Shown here in pieces: positions 1 through 10,610 of a stretch of 64,000 nucleotides of DNA (its first letter is position 1; the number at the start of each line of letters is the position of its first letter). The DNA is from Ricinus communis (taxonomy: Eukaryota > Streptophyta > Magnoliopsida > Malpighiales > Euphorbiaceae). Both the position numbers and the translations under genes were made by a program. A model generated the notes under the pieces. That model was not told where the DNA came from. It made no database searches and was given only the letters and a program-made list of their open reading frames with translations. The stretch spans positions 25,282,342 to 25,346,341 of the forward strand of contig NC_063256.1 of NCBI RefSeq assembly GCF_019578655.1, written 5' to 3'.

Positions 1-799
1 CTAGACTCACACAACATCCCTTTAGAGTTTTAGTTGAATAATAAGATTCAACTTAATACACTATACGAAGAAGAAAATTAAGTGTAAAAAGTTGAAAAAT
101 AAATTTGCAAGAGTTTGGACATAACAAAATCACACACCTTAGTTATTGAGTCTTTATAAGGGGTATTTATACTCATACCAACCTCTTAGAGACATTACAA
201 CAAGGACCAATCTCATGAAATGAAAATTAGGTGACGTGGCAAGAAGTTGTTTGTTGGCATGAAAAGTGCCCCCACGCTTGTCGAGCGCCCTCACGCTTTC
301 TAAAAAGAATCGTTGGGGCTCCATCGGCTCTAAACACATGGCTCTGACTTGGTGGTTGAAGTTATAATGGTCACTAATATCACACTAAATGCGAAAACCA
401 CCCTCGCGCCAGAGTAGCTCCCTCGCGCTTATCTTGGTTGCACTCAGAAGCACCCTCGCAGCTCCCTATCGTGAAAAAATCTGCGGTTTTGGGTCTTTTG
501 CCTTAAATGAGAGTGCCCTCGCGCTTCTTGAGGCTTTAACCCGTTGACTGTCAGGTGTCTCTCCATCATCGGGGTGTTGTCATATGGAGTTTTCAAGGGC
601 TTTAATAATTTTGACCATATAAAAAAGCACCCTCGTGCATTTTAGGACTTTTTACAATCCTTTCTTGAAAGATTAAGGATGCTTTGGCCAATTTGAAATC
701 CTTTGTAGCACTATCATATGGACACTCAAGCATGGAGTTAGCAATATTCAATTTGGGTGTTAAGGTCAAAATAGAGATCAATTGACTCTTAGGTCAACA
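1..799 (-). mobile_element. LTR of family E, cut by the window edge
   Basis: Matches 63477-64000 in the same orientation (both have an ACTCACACAA-like start, AGATTCAACTTAATACACTATAC and TTTGCAAGAGTTTGG). The right end is GTCAACA at 793-799, the inverse of the TGTTGAC that opens the copy at 63124, so the complete LTR would be about 1.15 kb. Minus orientation is inferred from the TATA-like box in the right-hand copy. No primer site or polypurine tract adjoins position 799. Repeated GCCCTCGCGCTT-like motifs (about 285-540 and 630) form a CG-containing block in U3. Confidence 0.6.
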
Positions 800-1038
800 G
801 AGGCTGGTCATTTGAGTAGCTTTAAAATGCATCGATCATCCTTGAAGAATCAAGAATCAACAAAGCAAGAAGCACATTCCTTGGATTGGTAAAAAACTCC
901 ATTTGTAAGCCTTCTCCATCTTTTTCTTATTTTATGTGTTATGACTATCTTAATCAATGAGATCCTTAGTAGGAATTGAGAAAATTTTAATTTGCTTCCA
1001 TTGTGCCTTTCCTTATGTTTTAAATTCAATTCCCAATA
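800..1038 (+). mobile_element. Inverted fragment of LTR family N
   Basis: Reverse-complement match to the heads of the copies at 1439, 1739 and 2882. It contains the shared blocks GAGGCTGGTC, TTGAAGAATCAAGAATCAAC and CAATGAGATCCTT and ends TTCCCAATA at 1038, where other copies read TTCCCAACA. Its left side is cut by the family E LTR that ends at 799, so E inserted into it. About 240 of roughly 1,700 bases remain. Confidence 0.65.
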
Positions 1039-1438
1039 GAGATGCCTCAAATATATCTCGTATGTGCTCGTCACATAGCCAACTAACATTCAGCATATTG
1101 TACTTCAGTCATTCTATAATTGAAACATCTTCAATTTAGGGATTTGATTTAATGATTCCTTTTCCTATAATCCTCCCTTTGCTTTTGTTTCCATATTTCA
1201 CATGCCCGTTACTCCTTTATCTAGTTTTGAGAACTTGGATGAGTCTTTTGTCATGTGTCTCATGCAACTACTGTTAATGTACCAATCATCTATTTTATCA
1301 TACTACTTGGACTTACCTGCATATGATTATTCAGATTTAGGTCCCCAATTTATGTTGGGTCCTAATTTGTCAATAGGTTTTAAATTTGTATCTTTTGGTA
1401 CTCGAAATAGAAAATTCCTAAAGCATGTTTTAATTAGA
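1039..1438. other. 400-base segment between two divergent N LTR ends
   Basis: Flanked on the left by the end of the inverted N fragment and on the right by the start of copy C. It holds no primer site or polypurine tract and no recognisable domain. A + frame from 1202 stays open for 99 codons but runs into the LTR at 1439 and resembles nothing I know. It may be the older target DNA into which both N copies inserted. Confidence 0.35.
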
Positions 1439-1738
1439 TGTTGGGAATTTAATTTAAGACATAAGGAAAGGCACAATGGAAGCAAAATAAGAGTTCTTTA
1501 ATTCCTATCAAGGATCTCATTAATGTAAAGAAGTCATAACACATAAACACAAGCAAAAGATGGAGAAGACTTACAAAAAAAGTATGCCGCCAATTCCATG
1601 GAATGCTTCTAGCTTTGTTGATTCTTGATTCTTCAAGGACCAACCTCTTTTAGCGATCCACATAAGCTTCTAAGTAAAGATCTCTTAAACAACATTTAAG
1701 AGATTAAGAAGAGATATAGGAGATTTAATGCTAGTTCT
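1439..1738 (-). mobile_element. LTR family N, copy C, first part
   Basis: Begins TGTTGGGAATTT and follows copies A and B up to ATGCTAGTTCT, where copy A interrupts it at 1739. It resumes at 5138 with GCTCCAAGC. The intact family sequence here is GCTAGTTCCAAGC (compare about 2070 and 3180), so the flanks GTTCT (1734-1738) and GCTCC (5138-5142) read as a duplicated GTTCC with one change on each side. Minus orientation is inferred from a TATATATA element preceding the presumed R-U5 on that strand. Confidence 0.7.
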
Positions 1739-2881
1739 TGTTGGGAATTGAAATTAAAACATAAGGAAAGGAGCAATGGAAGAAATTTAAAATGCTTTCT
1801 TAATTCCCACCAAGGATCTCATTGATTTAGATAGTCATAACATACAAAAACAAGTAAAAGATGGAAAAGGCTTAGAAAGGGTGTATGCCACCTATTCCAA
1901 GGAGTGCTTTTTGCTTTATTGATTCTTGATTCTTCAAAAATGATTGATGCACTTTAAAGCTACTCAAAGGACCAGCCTCTAATGGTAATCCACAAAAGCT
2001 TCAAAGTTGGAATCTCTTATGAACAATCTTTCATAAGAGAGAGGGTGGAGATGATGAGGAGTGAATGCTAGTTCCAAGCTAGGTTGAATCTTAATTAATC
2101 TAATTAATTAAGTGTTGATGGCATCATTCTCCTTTACACATGCACATACCTAGTCGCCCATCATACTCCATATATATACATGGGAATTTACCTAGTCTTA
2201 TAACAAGCAAGGCCTTACTTACTCTTAAGTTCGGCCTTAATTGAGCTTGTTTAGACTAAGTTAACTTAATTAATACATAAGCATAGTTATAGGCCCTTAT
2301 AGACGAATATTATAGCCCAATATGTATTAGACTAATTAACTTTTAGTTAGGCCCAATGTATATAAGCTTAAGCCTCATTTTAATATCTACTTTAAGCCCA
2401 TTTGTGTGTGACCTAAAAGGTTCCTAACATATTGGCAATGAATTATGGATTATAAATTAAACCTTTTTAATTCAATGTTAATTCTATAATTAACTTAATT
2501 CATATTTCATAGATCAAGATTGGCATCTAGCAATGCATTATGACCACTGAAATGTGAGGAAGGATTGAAGTGCTTTAATCACAGTGAACAATCTCACAAT
2601 GTAATTCAATCCTTCCATTATACTTTTATCCCAATTGATTCATAGAGCATGGATACAAGTGTCAACTCTATAATTGAATCAATCATATTTGTTCTTGATA
2701 ATTGCAAACTCTATCAAAGCATATCAAGAATTAGTAGGATAAGGTCCCATGACATATTACCTTAGGCAATGAATTCTTAATTGATAACTTATTATCTTCA
2801 TATGACTTTTAGTATACCCAATGACTTTTAATTGATAGTAATCCTCATATAAGATAATATATTATTATCTCAAGTTTAAGG
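1739..2881 (-). mobile_element. LTR family N, copy A, first part
   Basis: Starts TGTTGGGAATTG, the inverse of the AACA end at 5137. Colinear with copy B (2882-4110) until TTTAAGG at 2881, where B is inserted. It continues at 4634-5137. The joined length of about 1.64 kb fits a complete LTR of this family. There is no internal coding region, so it is a solo LTR. Confidence 0.8.
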
Positions 2882-4633
2882 TGTTTGGAATTGAAATTAA
2901 AACATAAGAAAAGGCGCAACAAAAGTAATTTAAAATTTTTTAATTCCCACCAAGGATCTCATAGATTTAGATAGTCATAACATCTTACAAAGGGTGTGTG
3001 CTGCCTATTCTAAAGAGTGCTTCTTGCTTTGTTGATTCTTGATTCTTCAAGGATGATTGATGCACTTTAAAGCTACTCAAATGACCAGCCTCTAATGGTA
3101 ATCCGCACAAGCTTCAAAGTTGGAATCTCCTATGAACAATCCTTCACAAGAGAAAGAGTGGAGATGATGAGGAGTGAATGCTAGTTCCAAGCTAGGTTGA
3201 ATCTTAATTAATCTAATTAATTAAGTGTTGATGGCATCATTCTCCTTTACACATGCACATACCTAGCTGCCTATCATACTCCATATATATACATGGGATT
3301 TAACCTAGTCTTATAACAAGCAAGGCCTTACTTACTCTTAATTTGGGCCTTAATTGAGCTTGTTTAGACTAAGTTAACTTAATTAATACATAAGCATAGT
3401 TGTAAGGCCCTTATAGCCGAATATCATAGCCCAATATCTATTAAACTAATTAACTTTTAATTACGCCTAATGTATATAAGTTTAAGCCCAATCTTAAGTC
3501 TCATTTTACTCTCAACTTTAAGCCAATTTGTGTGTGATCCAACAAGTTCCTAACATGTTGGCAATGAATTATGGATTATGAATTAAACCCTTTTAATTCA
3601 ATATTAATTCTCTAATTAACTTAATTCATATTTCATAGATCAAGATTAGCATCTAGCAATGCATCATAATGACCACTCAAATGTGGGGAAGGATTAAAGT
3701 GCCTTAGTCAACCTTTACAGCTAACAATCTCACAATGTAATTCAATCCTTTCATTGTAGTTTTATCCCAATTGATTCACAGAGCATGATGCAAGTGCCAA
3801 CTCTATAATTGAATTAATCATATTTGTTCTTGATAATTGCATATAATATCTTGAATAAGATCTATGAAACACTTTTCATAATCTTCTTTCAGACAACCTT
3901 GGCCAAGGATTTCCATGTTAAAGCATATTAAGAATCATTAGGATAAGGTCCCGTGACATATTACCTTGGGTAATGAATTATTTATTGATAACTTATTATC
4001 TTCATATGACTATTAGTATAGCCAATGACTATCCATTAAACGCTCCATGGATAGGAGAGCATAAGATAGTATCAAAGTATAGTAATCCTCATATAAGATA
4101 ATATACTATCATCTTAAGTCTAAGGATCACGTCTTACATGATTTTCACAACAGTATTGTCCATAGACACTTGGAGTAAAGTCCATATTGACTACTCAGTA
4201 GGGTTGTGTTCAATGAACTTGTTCTTATAACAAACACCCATATGCTTATCTCAGAATCCATATTCCTTAACCCTATGAGACAGATTGCTTCCTTCATAAG
4301 TAAGTTGATAATATATTATGGTAGTCTCGAGCGTTTGATTAATATCCAATGATCAATATCTAATTCTTGATCAAACATCGACTATGAACAAAGTTTAGGA
4401 ACTATGTAATGAGGATCTCATCATTATAAACTTGCTTTATAATTTCTCTTATATTTGTGTTTACATTCCATGGTGTTCATCTCTAACGGTTTAGATTGTT
4501 TCTTAATAAAACTCGACTACTCGTACCATTAGAGTTGAACAATGCCTTTAGTATAATTGTATGCCATTAATTATGATGTATAAATTAACACAGATCATCT
4601 AACAACTCTTTGTCTTTAAGGCATACTCTAACA
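2882..4633 (-). mobile_element. Solo LTR of family N, copy B, complete, inside copy A
   Basis: A 1,752-base unit with ends TGTTTGG and CTCTAACA (TG...CA, the TGTT/AACA class). It is flanked by a perfect 5-base TSD, TAAGG, at 2877-2881 and 4634-4638. The interrupted LTR A reads AAGTTTAAGG before and ATCACGTCTTAC after, whereas B itself carries the uninterrupted AAGTCTAAGGATCACG at about 4108. This shows insertion of one family member into another. A solo LTR arises by unequal recombination between the two LTRs of a full element; this is family knowledge rather than something visible here. Confidence 0.88.
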
Positions 4634-5137
4634 TAAGGATCACGTCTTACATGATTGTCACAAGAGTGTCCATAGACACTTGAGATAAATTCCATATGGA
4701 CTACTCAGTAGGGTCGTGTTCAATGAACTTGTTCTTGTAACAAGCACCCATATGCTTATCTCGGAATCCCTATTCCTCAACCTTATGAGACAAATTGCTT
4801 ACTTCACAACTAAATGATAACACGTTGTGGTAGTCTCGAGTGTTTGATCAATATCCATTGATATAATTCTTGATCAAACATCGACTATGAATAAAGTTTA
4901 GGAGCGTATGTAATGAGAATCTCATCATTATAAACTTGCTTTATAATTTCTCTTACATTTGTGTTTACATTCCATATTGTTCATCTCTTATAGTTTGGAT
5001 TATTCCTTAACAATACCTGACTACTCATACGATTAGAGTCGAACAATGCCTTTAGTATAATTGTATGGCATCAATTGTGATGTATAAATTAACAAAGATC
5101 ATCTGACAACTCTTTGTCTTTAGGGCATACTCTAACA
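4634..5137 (-). mobile_element. LTR family N, copy A, second part
   Basis: Begins with the second TAAGG of the TSD, then ATCACGTCTTAC, and runs parallel to 4113-4633 to the shared end CATACTCTAACA at 5137. Together with 1739-2881 it makes one LTR split by copy B. Confidence 0.82.
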
Positions 5138-6497
5138 GCTCCAAGCAAAAGGGATGAATCAATTAATCTTATTGATTGATTCACCGAGGGTCTTCTTCTT
5201 AGGAAAACACTATTCTCAATAAAAACATCAATCCTTGTCACACCATGAATCTCTTTCTATATATATGGGCTTTTAATCAAAGTCCTTAAAGGTATAGGAT
5301 TACTACAAAACCCTAGCTTACATTAGTTGGGCTTTTATTTTCCAAATTGGACTTTGATTAATTAAGTTATAATCCATGGATAATCAACCTATCATATGCC
5401 CATTATACAAGGCCCATTAGCTCTTAATTAATTAAGCTTTAATTAGGCCTAATGTATATGAGCTTAAGCTCTTTTAATTCGATAACATGTTGGAAATGAA
5501 TATGGATTATGAATTAAACTCTTTTAATTCGATGTTAATTTTCTAATTTAACTTAATCCATATTCATAAATCAAGATTGGCAACTAGCAATGCATCATGA
5601 CCACCTAAATATATAAGAATGATTAAAGTGCTTTAATTAACCTTTGTAGTGAACAATCTTTTAATGTAATTTAATTATTTCATCGCACTTTTATCCTAAT
5701 TGATTCATAGAGTATGGATGCAAGTGTCAACTCTATAACTGAATCAATCATTTTTGTTCTTCATAATTGCATATAACATTTTGAATAAGATTTGTGAAAC
5801 ACTTTACATAGTCATCATTCATACAACATTGGCCAAGGATTTCCATCTTAAACCATATCAAGAATCATCAAGATAAGGTCCCATAACATATTACCTTGGG
5901 CAATGAATTGTTTATTGATAACTTATTATCTTTATATGACTCTTACTATACCCAATAACTTTTCCTTGAGCATTCCATGGATAGGAGGACATAAGATAAT
6001 ATCAAAGTATAGTAAGCCTCATATAAGATAATATACTGTTATCTCAAGCCTAAAGATCACATGTTACATGATTGTCATAAGAGCATTATTCATAAACACT
6101 TAGGGTAAATTCCATATGTACCAATTTGTAGAGTCATTTTCAATGAACTTTCTCAACCTAATGAGAAAAATTGCTTACATCATAAGTGATAACACATTAT
6201 GGTAGTCTCGAGCATTTAATTAATATCCAACGATCAATATCTAATTCTTGATCAAATATCGACTATGAATAAAGTTTAGGAACGTATATAATGAGAATCT
6301 CATCATTATAAACTCGCTTTATAATTTCTCTTTCATTTATATTTACATTCTATGGTGTTCATCTATAACAGTTTGGATTTTTCTTTAGTAATACCATGAC
6401 TACTCGTACCATTAATAGTTGAAAAATTCATTTGGTATAATTGTATGCCATTAATGTGATGTATATATTAACACAGATCATCTGACATCTTCTACTT
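5138..6497 (-). mobile_element. LTR family N, copy C, second part
   Basis: Resumes copy C after the insertion of A. More diverged than A and B but colinear: ATCTCTTTCTATATATATGGG, AACTAGCAATGCATCATGACCAC, GTAGTCTCGAGC and TAATTGTATGCCATTAATG occur in the same order. The match stops at ACAGATCATCTGACA near 6490, and the expected TCTAACA terminus is missing, so the right end is truncated or replaced. Confidence 0.6.
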
Positions 6498-7377
6498 GCA
6501 CTAAAGCATAATCAAAGCCAATCACCATGGTATCCAATATTAAACTCTTCCTTATGATGATCATGTTCTTGCTAGGTCAAACTACTTTGTTGGAGGATCA
6601 AATTTGGGATCCTCAATGGGCATTTGTTTATCTTTATATTATACTAATAAGTCATTTATTAGTAATACTTCAATACAATATTTTAGATCATAGATGAGAC
6701 CTTGGTTCAATGAAAATGGCTCTATTATCTATCTAACTCTATAGGTCAACAATACTTAAGAACCTCACCTAATTCTTAAAAAGAATATTAAGGATCCAAA
6801 TGTCTTTCATTTATTGCCTCAAATATAATGAGATTTATTGAGCTTAAGTTGTAAGAATTATAACCTTCTGGAATTCTTTCCAAAACTTATGCTTTCCTTT
6901 TAAAAATGAAATGAATGTATCTTGTGAGTTTATTCTATGTGATTCACAATTAACATATAGAATAACCATAAAGTCTAATACATAACATGACATATGTACA
7001 TAATAGAATCTTATGCTTTCGCATAAATCATTCTATTAATAACCTTTTTCTCAATGAGTGTTTATGGCACATATCTTTAGAAAGAGATATGTCATGAGAC
7101 ATCGCTAAGAGTCTTTCTTTGATTCTTCCACGTTAAACCTTTTAACATATATGTCTATGTAAAAGAAGTTTAGAATATACATGCAGTTTAAAGCATCTAT
7201 CTCTATAGATCTCAACCATAGAAAGTAAACTGCATGTTCTAACTCTTTATGGATTTATAGGTTTTGGTAAGACAAGCTCTTGATAAAAGTTAGAATAGAG
7301 ATTCAGCAGTTATGGTAAATTTCATATTTGGAGGAGATTCATCTCTAATAGCTAGCCACAAATGAAGTAGATGAGAA
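6498..7377. other. Unassigned AT-rich stretch
   Basis: No long frame, no LTR terminus and no conserved domain seen. It lies between the broken end of LTR copy C and a Tat protease relic. It may be internal sequence of a decayed element, but nothing visible supports one assignment. Confidence 0.3.
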
Positions 7378-7563
7378 GTGTTAACTATACACAATGAAGC
7401 AGGGACCTCATGCCCAAAAATTCGATTTGGACCAGAAGACATGATAAAGGAAAAAGAACACAATAATGATGCAATGGTGATTCAAGGTTACATCAATGAT
7501 TACTTAGTCTGCAGAATCTTGATAGATAATGACTGTGTTGTTAATCTATATCCTCTATGCTAA
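7378..7563 (+). pseudogene. Ty3/gypsy (Tat) aspartic protease fragment
   Basis: A 61-codon frame resembling the Tat retropepsin core: an FGPEDM stretch, then HNNDAMVIQGYIN, then RILIDNDCVVNLYP. The catalytic triplet expected as D-T/D-G reads D-N-D, so the active site is probably dead. Gag is absent upstream, and the frame ends in a stop well before the protease C-terminus. In an intact element this domain matures the Gag-Pol polyprotein. Confidence 0.6.
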
Positions 7564-7604
7564 ATTGAGAAGAAAATGGTGAGCTATAACCCATATACTA
7601 TGTA

Positions 7605-7845
7605 AGCAGAGTATTGAAGGCTACGGAGTCACGATATCTGGAGATAGAGAAGCTGGCCATAGTAATATTGGTTATTGCTCAAAATTTACGTCCTTAATTT
7701 CATTCCTATACGATTAAGATAATGATAGATCAACCTTTAAGGAAGGCGCTACAACAACCCGAGACATCAAGCAAATTGGTGCACTGGTCTATCCAGTTGA
7801 GCAAGCATGATATCTGATATGCGTCAAGAAAAGTACTTAAAGCTC
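7605..7845 (+). pseudogene. Tat RNase H, C-terminal half
   Basis: Reads through, with stops, as a YLEIEKLAIVILVIAQNLRP-like stretch followed by DQPLRKALQQPE, KLVHWSIQLSKHDI and AQILADF. These are the characteristic second half of the gypsy RNase H and its link to the Tat-specific second RNase H. The whole RT and the first half of RNase H are missing between 7563 and about 7605, so this relic has an internal deletion of roughly 1 kb or more. Confidence 0.6.
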
Positions 7846-8160
7846 AGATACTGGCTGACTTCATCACCAAAGTAGCTGACATGGTTGAAGAGAAAGTAGA
7901 GCAACAAACTTGGAGCCTATTTATGGATGGCATTTCAAAAAAAATGAGACGATATAGGAATCATCCTAAAAGGACCATTAAAGGTAAAAGTTATCTATAT
8001 TATTATACTTATATTTAAGGCTACTAATAATGTTGTAGAATATGAGGTCATGTTAACTAGCTTAGAGCTAACCGATGAGGTTCGTCCTCATGATATTCAA
8101 AGCTTTAATGATTCATCCCTAGGAAATTTTCATACAAAATGTGAGACCATACAGAAATAT
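7846..8160 (+). pseudogene. Tat second RNase H (aRNH) relic
   Basis: Shows WSLFMDGIS (usually W-x-L-F-x-D-G-x-S), a frameshift near 7945, then FKATNNVVEYEVMLTSLEL, the N-N-x-A-E-Y motif of the additional RNase H-like domain that marks the Tat lineage. The alanine of the motif is valine here. Stops and frameshifts make it non-functional. Confidence 0.55.
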
Positions 8161-8379
8161 TGGAAGAAAGTGCTCTAGTTATTATGGAGTATTTCAAAAA
8201 GAGAAGGATCTTGGCAGATAAGTCAAATACCGTGAGAAGATAACAGTGAGACTGATCAAGTGACCAAATCAGAAGTAGAAAATGGGGAATTGTTTCAATC
8301 CTGGATGCTAAACTATATTTGAAATAATCCAATCATCAAGCAAATAGAAGTTAATCTTATACGTGACATTGACGACTAT

Positions 8380-9557
8380 ATGAAACTAATTATCCAATAC
8401 CTATAGAAGGGAGAGCTCCTCAAGGATATCCAAGCCTTTAAGATCCAAAGGAATGCTGCTAACTACTCTTGGTATGAGGGAATCCTTTATCGAAGATCTT
8501 TGACTTACCCTTAGTCTCGATGTATTTCTTTGGAGGAAGGAAGATATATGTTACGGGAAATACATGAAGGAATTTGCGATGCTCACGAGGGAGCAAGAGC
8601 AATCATAAGGACAGCTTTATTACATGGTCTCTATTAGCCAACCATAAAGGCTAATGCAATAGATTTGGTCAAGAAGTGTGAAAAGTGTCAGAAACATAAT
8701 GACACCATTCATAAGCCAGCTCTTGGCCAATTTCCCCTGAAGAGTCCCTGTCCATTCGCGATTTGGGGGATGGATATCAGGACAAAGAAAATCTATAATT
8801 ATTACGATAAACCATTTTACTAAATGGGTGGAAGTTGAGTCAGTGGCAATGATTACTAAGAAAAGAATTGAAGATTTCTTTAAGAAAATAGTGATCTATC
8901 ATTTTGGGATGCCTTATATCCTTGTAATAGATAAAGGGAAACAATTTGATTATGAGAGGTTCAAAAGCTTATTTAAAAATTTATGGATTCAACTCAAATT
9001 CAATTCTATTGCGCATCCACATACTAATGGACTCACATAAGTCACTAACAGAACTATCTTGTAGGGATTGAAGAAACATTTAGATCAATTAAAAGGACGT
9101 TGGGCATAAGAGCTCCCGAATGTTATCTAGGCTTATAGGACATCTCCAAGGAGAGCTATTGGAGAAACCCCATTCAAGTTAACCTATGGGATCGAGGTCA
9201 TATCCCAATAAAAATTAGGATACCCATAGTAAGGGTCAAATAGGTTAATCATGCTGATAGTGACATCGGATTAGGATAGATGTTGATCTAGCCGAAAAAA
9301 TCAGGGATTAAATATCCATTCGAGAGGCTGCCTATAAACTAAGTATAGCCAAGTATCATGAGCGAAGGTGAAATCCTGCCTCTTTCAGGTTAGAGATTTA
9401 GTGCTAAGGAGACCAAACGTAGGCAAAGGAGATTCAGAAGTAGGAAAATTAGGGGCAACTTGGATGATGCCTACCAAATCCTAAAAGTAATTGGAAGTAG
9501 AGCTTTTCAACTTCAAACCTTGGAAGGAATTTGTGTCCCAAGGTACTAGAATATAAA
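8380..9557 (+). pseudogene. Tat integrase relic
   Basis: Zinc-binding part: WYEGILYRRSL, HEGICDAHEGARAI and CEKCQKHND give the H-H-C-C order (8470-8700). Catalytic core: WGMDI near 8768, VIDKGKQFDYERF (second Asp) near 8920, and HPHTNGLT followed by TNRTI for the Glu region near 9020, where the Glu itself is lost to a stop. The C-terminal end resembles GAYRL-type motifs (SRAFQLQTLEGICVPR, about 9492-9545). Multiple stops. The frame is cut at 9558 by an LTR. Confidence 0.65.
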
Positions 9558-10480
9558 TGATATGCGCTATCTGCACACGACAAAGTGCACCGATCGTATC
9601 AAGTAATAAAGTGATGAATAAGAGTATCATTCCACTAGGAACTACCTGTGAATATTATTTTCACTCATATACTAATGTCTAGAATTAAAATATAGTTTGG
9701 TTATAGTGAGATTTGAAAGTAAATTAAAATTAAAATAAGAATCAAACAATTGGTATATTTATCAGGATAAAACCTATTCAGGTAATGAATCCCCCTAATA
9801 AGTTGAATCTTTTATGAAACAAATAGCAATTAAATGAAAACTAAGAGTTGAGTTAGCATTCCTTAAAATTAGGTAAAAACCTGTCTCAAGTGATTAAACC
9901 CCTAATTTCTAAGAGGAGGGAAAGGAATCTCTTCTCAAACCCACTCACTTAGATCATGCATTAAGATTAAGGAACTATTAAAACAAAGGATCTTGTAGAT
10001 CTATCTCTAGTATCCCAATCAATTCTTAAACCTTAAGATGTGATCCATTCATAAATAGTTATCTGTAATCAATTTATGAAAATAATTCCCAATCAATATG
10101 TCGACTTATCCATTGAAAGATGATTAAGTAATCAAAGGAATAAAATAACTCATAGAAAAGATTTAATTGTATTAACTTTAATTCAATTCACACAATATAA
10201 AATTAGGGTTCATCAAACAAAAATAGTAAGAAAATTAGTTTCTACACATTGCAAAGAAGAAATAAAGATTAGGGAAAGAAGATCTCAAACTATTAATGGA
10301 TGATTAGAGATGAAAATCTTCAATCTTGGAAAATAATGATGGAAATGATGTCTGTCTTTAAAAAGTAACCAGTCAAACCCTAAGAAATGAAAGTAGAAAA
10401 AGTTTTCTAAGTGTTTCTCTCTTTAGAAATGAAATAATGATGAAATCCTTTAACCTTAAAAGTTCTTTAAATAGTGAAGT
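9558..10480 (-). mobile_element. Athila-2-type LTR, minus strand, truncated
   Basis: Starts TGATATGCGCTATCTGCAC and continues GACAAAGTGCACCGATCGTA, the reverse complement of the LTR end at 56690-56769. Blocks such as CCTAAGAGGAGGGA-like and AATCTCTTCTCA match 44130-44165 inverted. A TATA-like CTATTTAAAG lies on the minus strand near 10465. It ends at an integrase fragment (10481), so its U3 side is lost. Confidence 0.65.
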
Positions 10481-10610
10481 TTAATAATCCACATTTTCCT
10501 TTCTAGACCGTTCTATAGTCTTCTCAAGAATTCTTTTGAGCTCTCTATTCGTGTTTTCTACTTGGCCACTAGTTTGAAGGTGATCCGCTGATTGGCTATT
10601 TTTTCGAATA
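10481..10610 (-). pseudogene. Athila integrase fragment
   Basis: On the minus strand this reads an HLQTSGQVENTNRELK-like stretch followed by RILEKTIERSRK, the conserved catalytic-Glu region of gypsy integrase (HPQTSGQVE, then NRELKRILE). Only about 35 residues remain. Its direction matches the adjoining minus-strand LTR, so the two are probably the shrunken 3' part of one Athila element with everything between integrase and LTR deleted. Confidence 0.6.
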
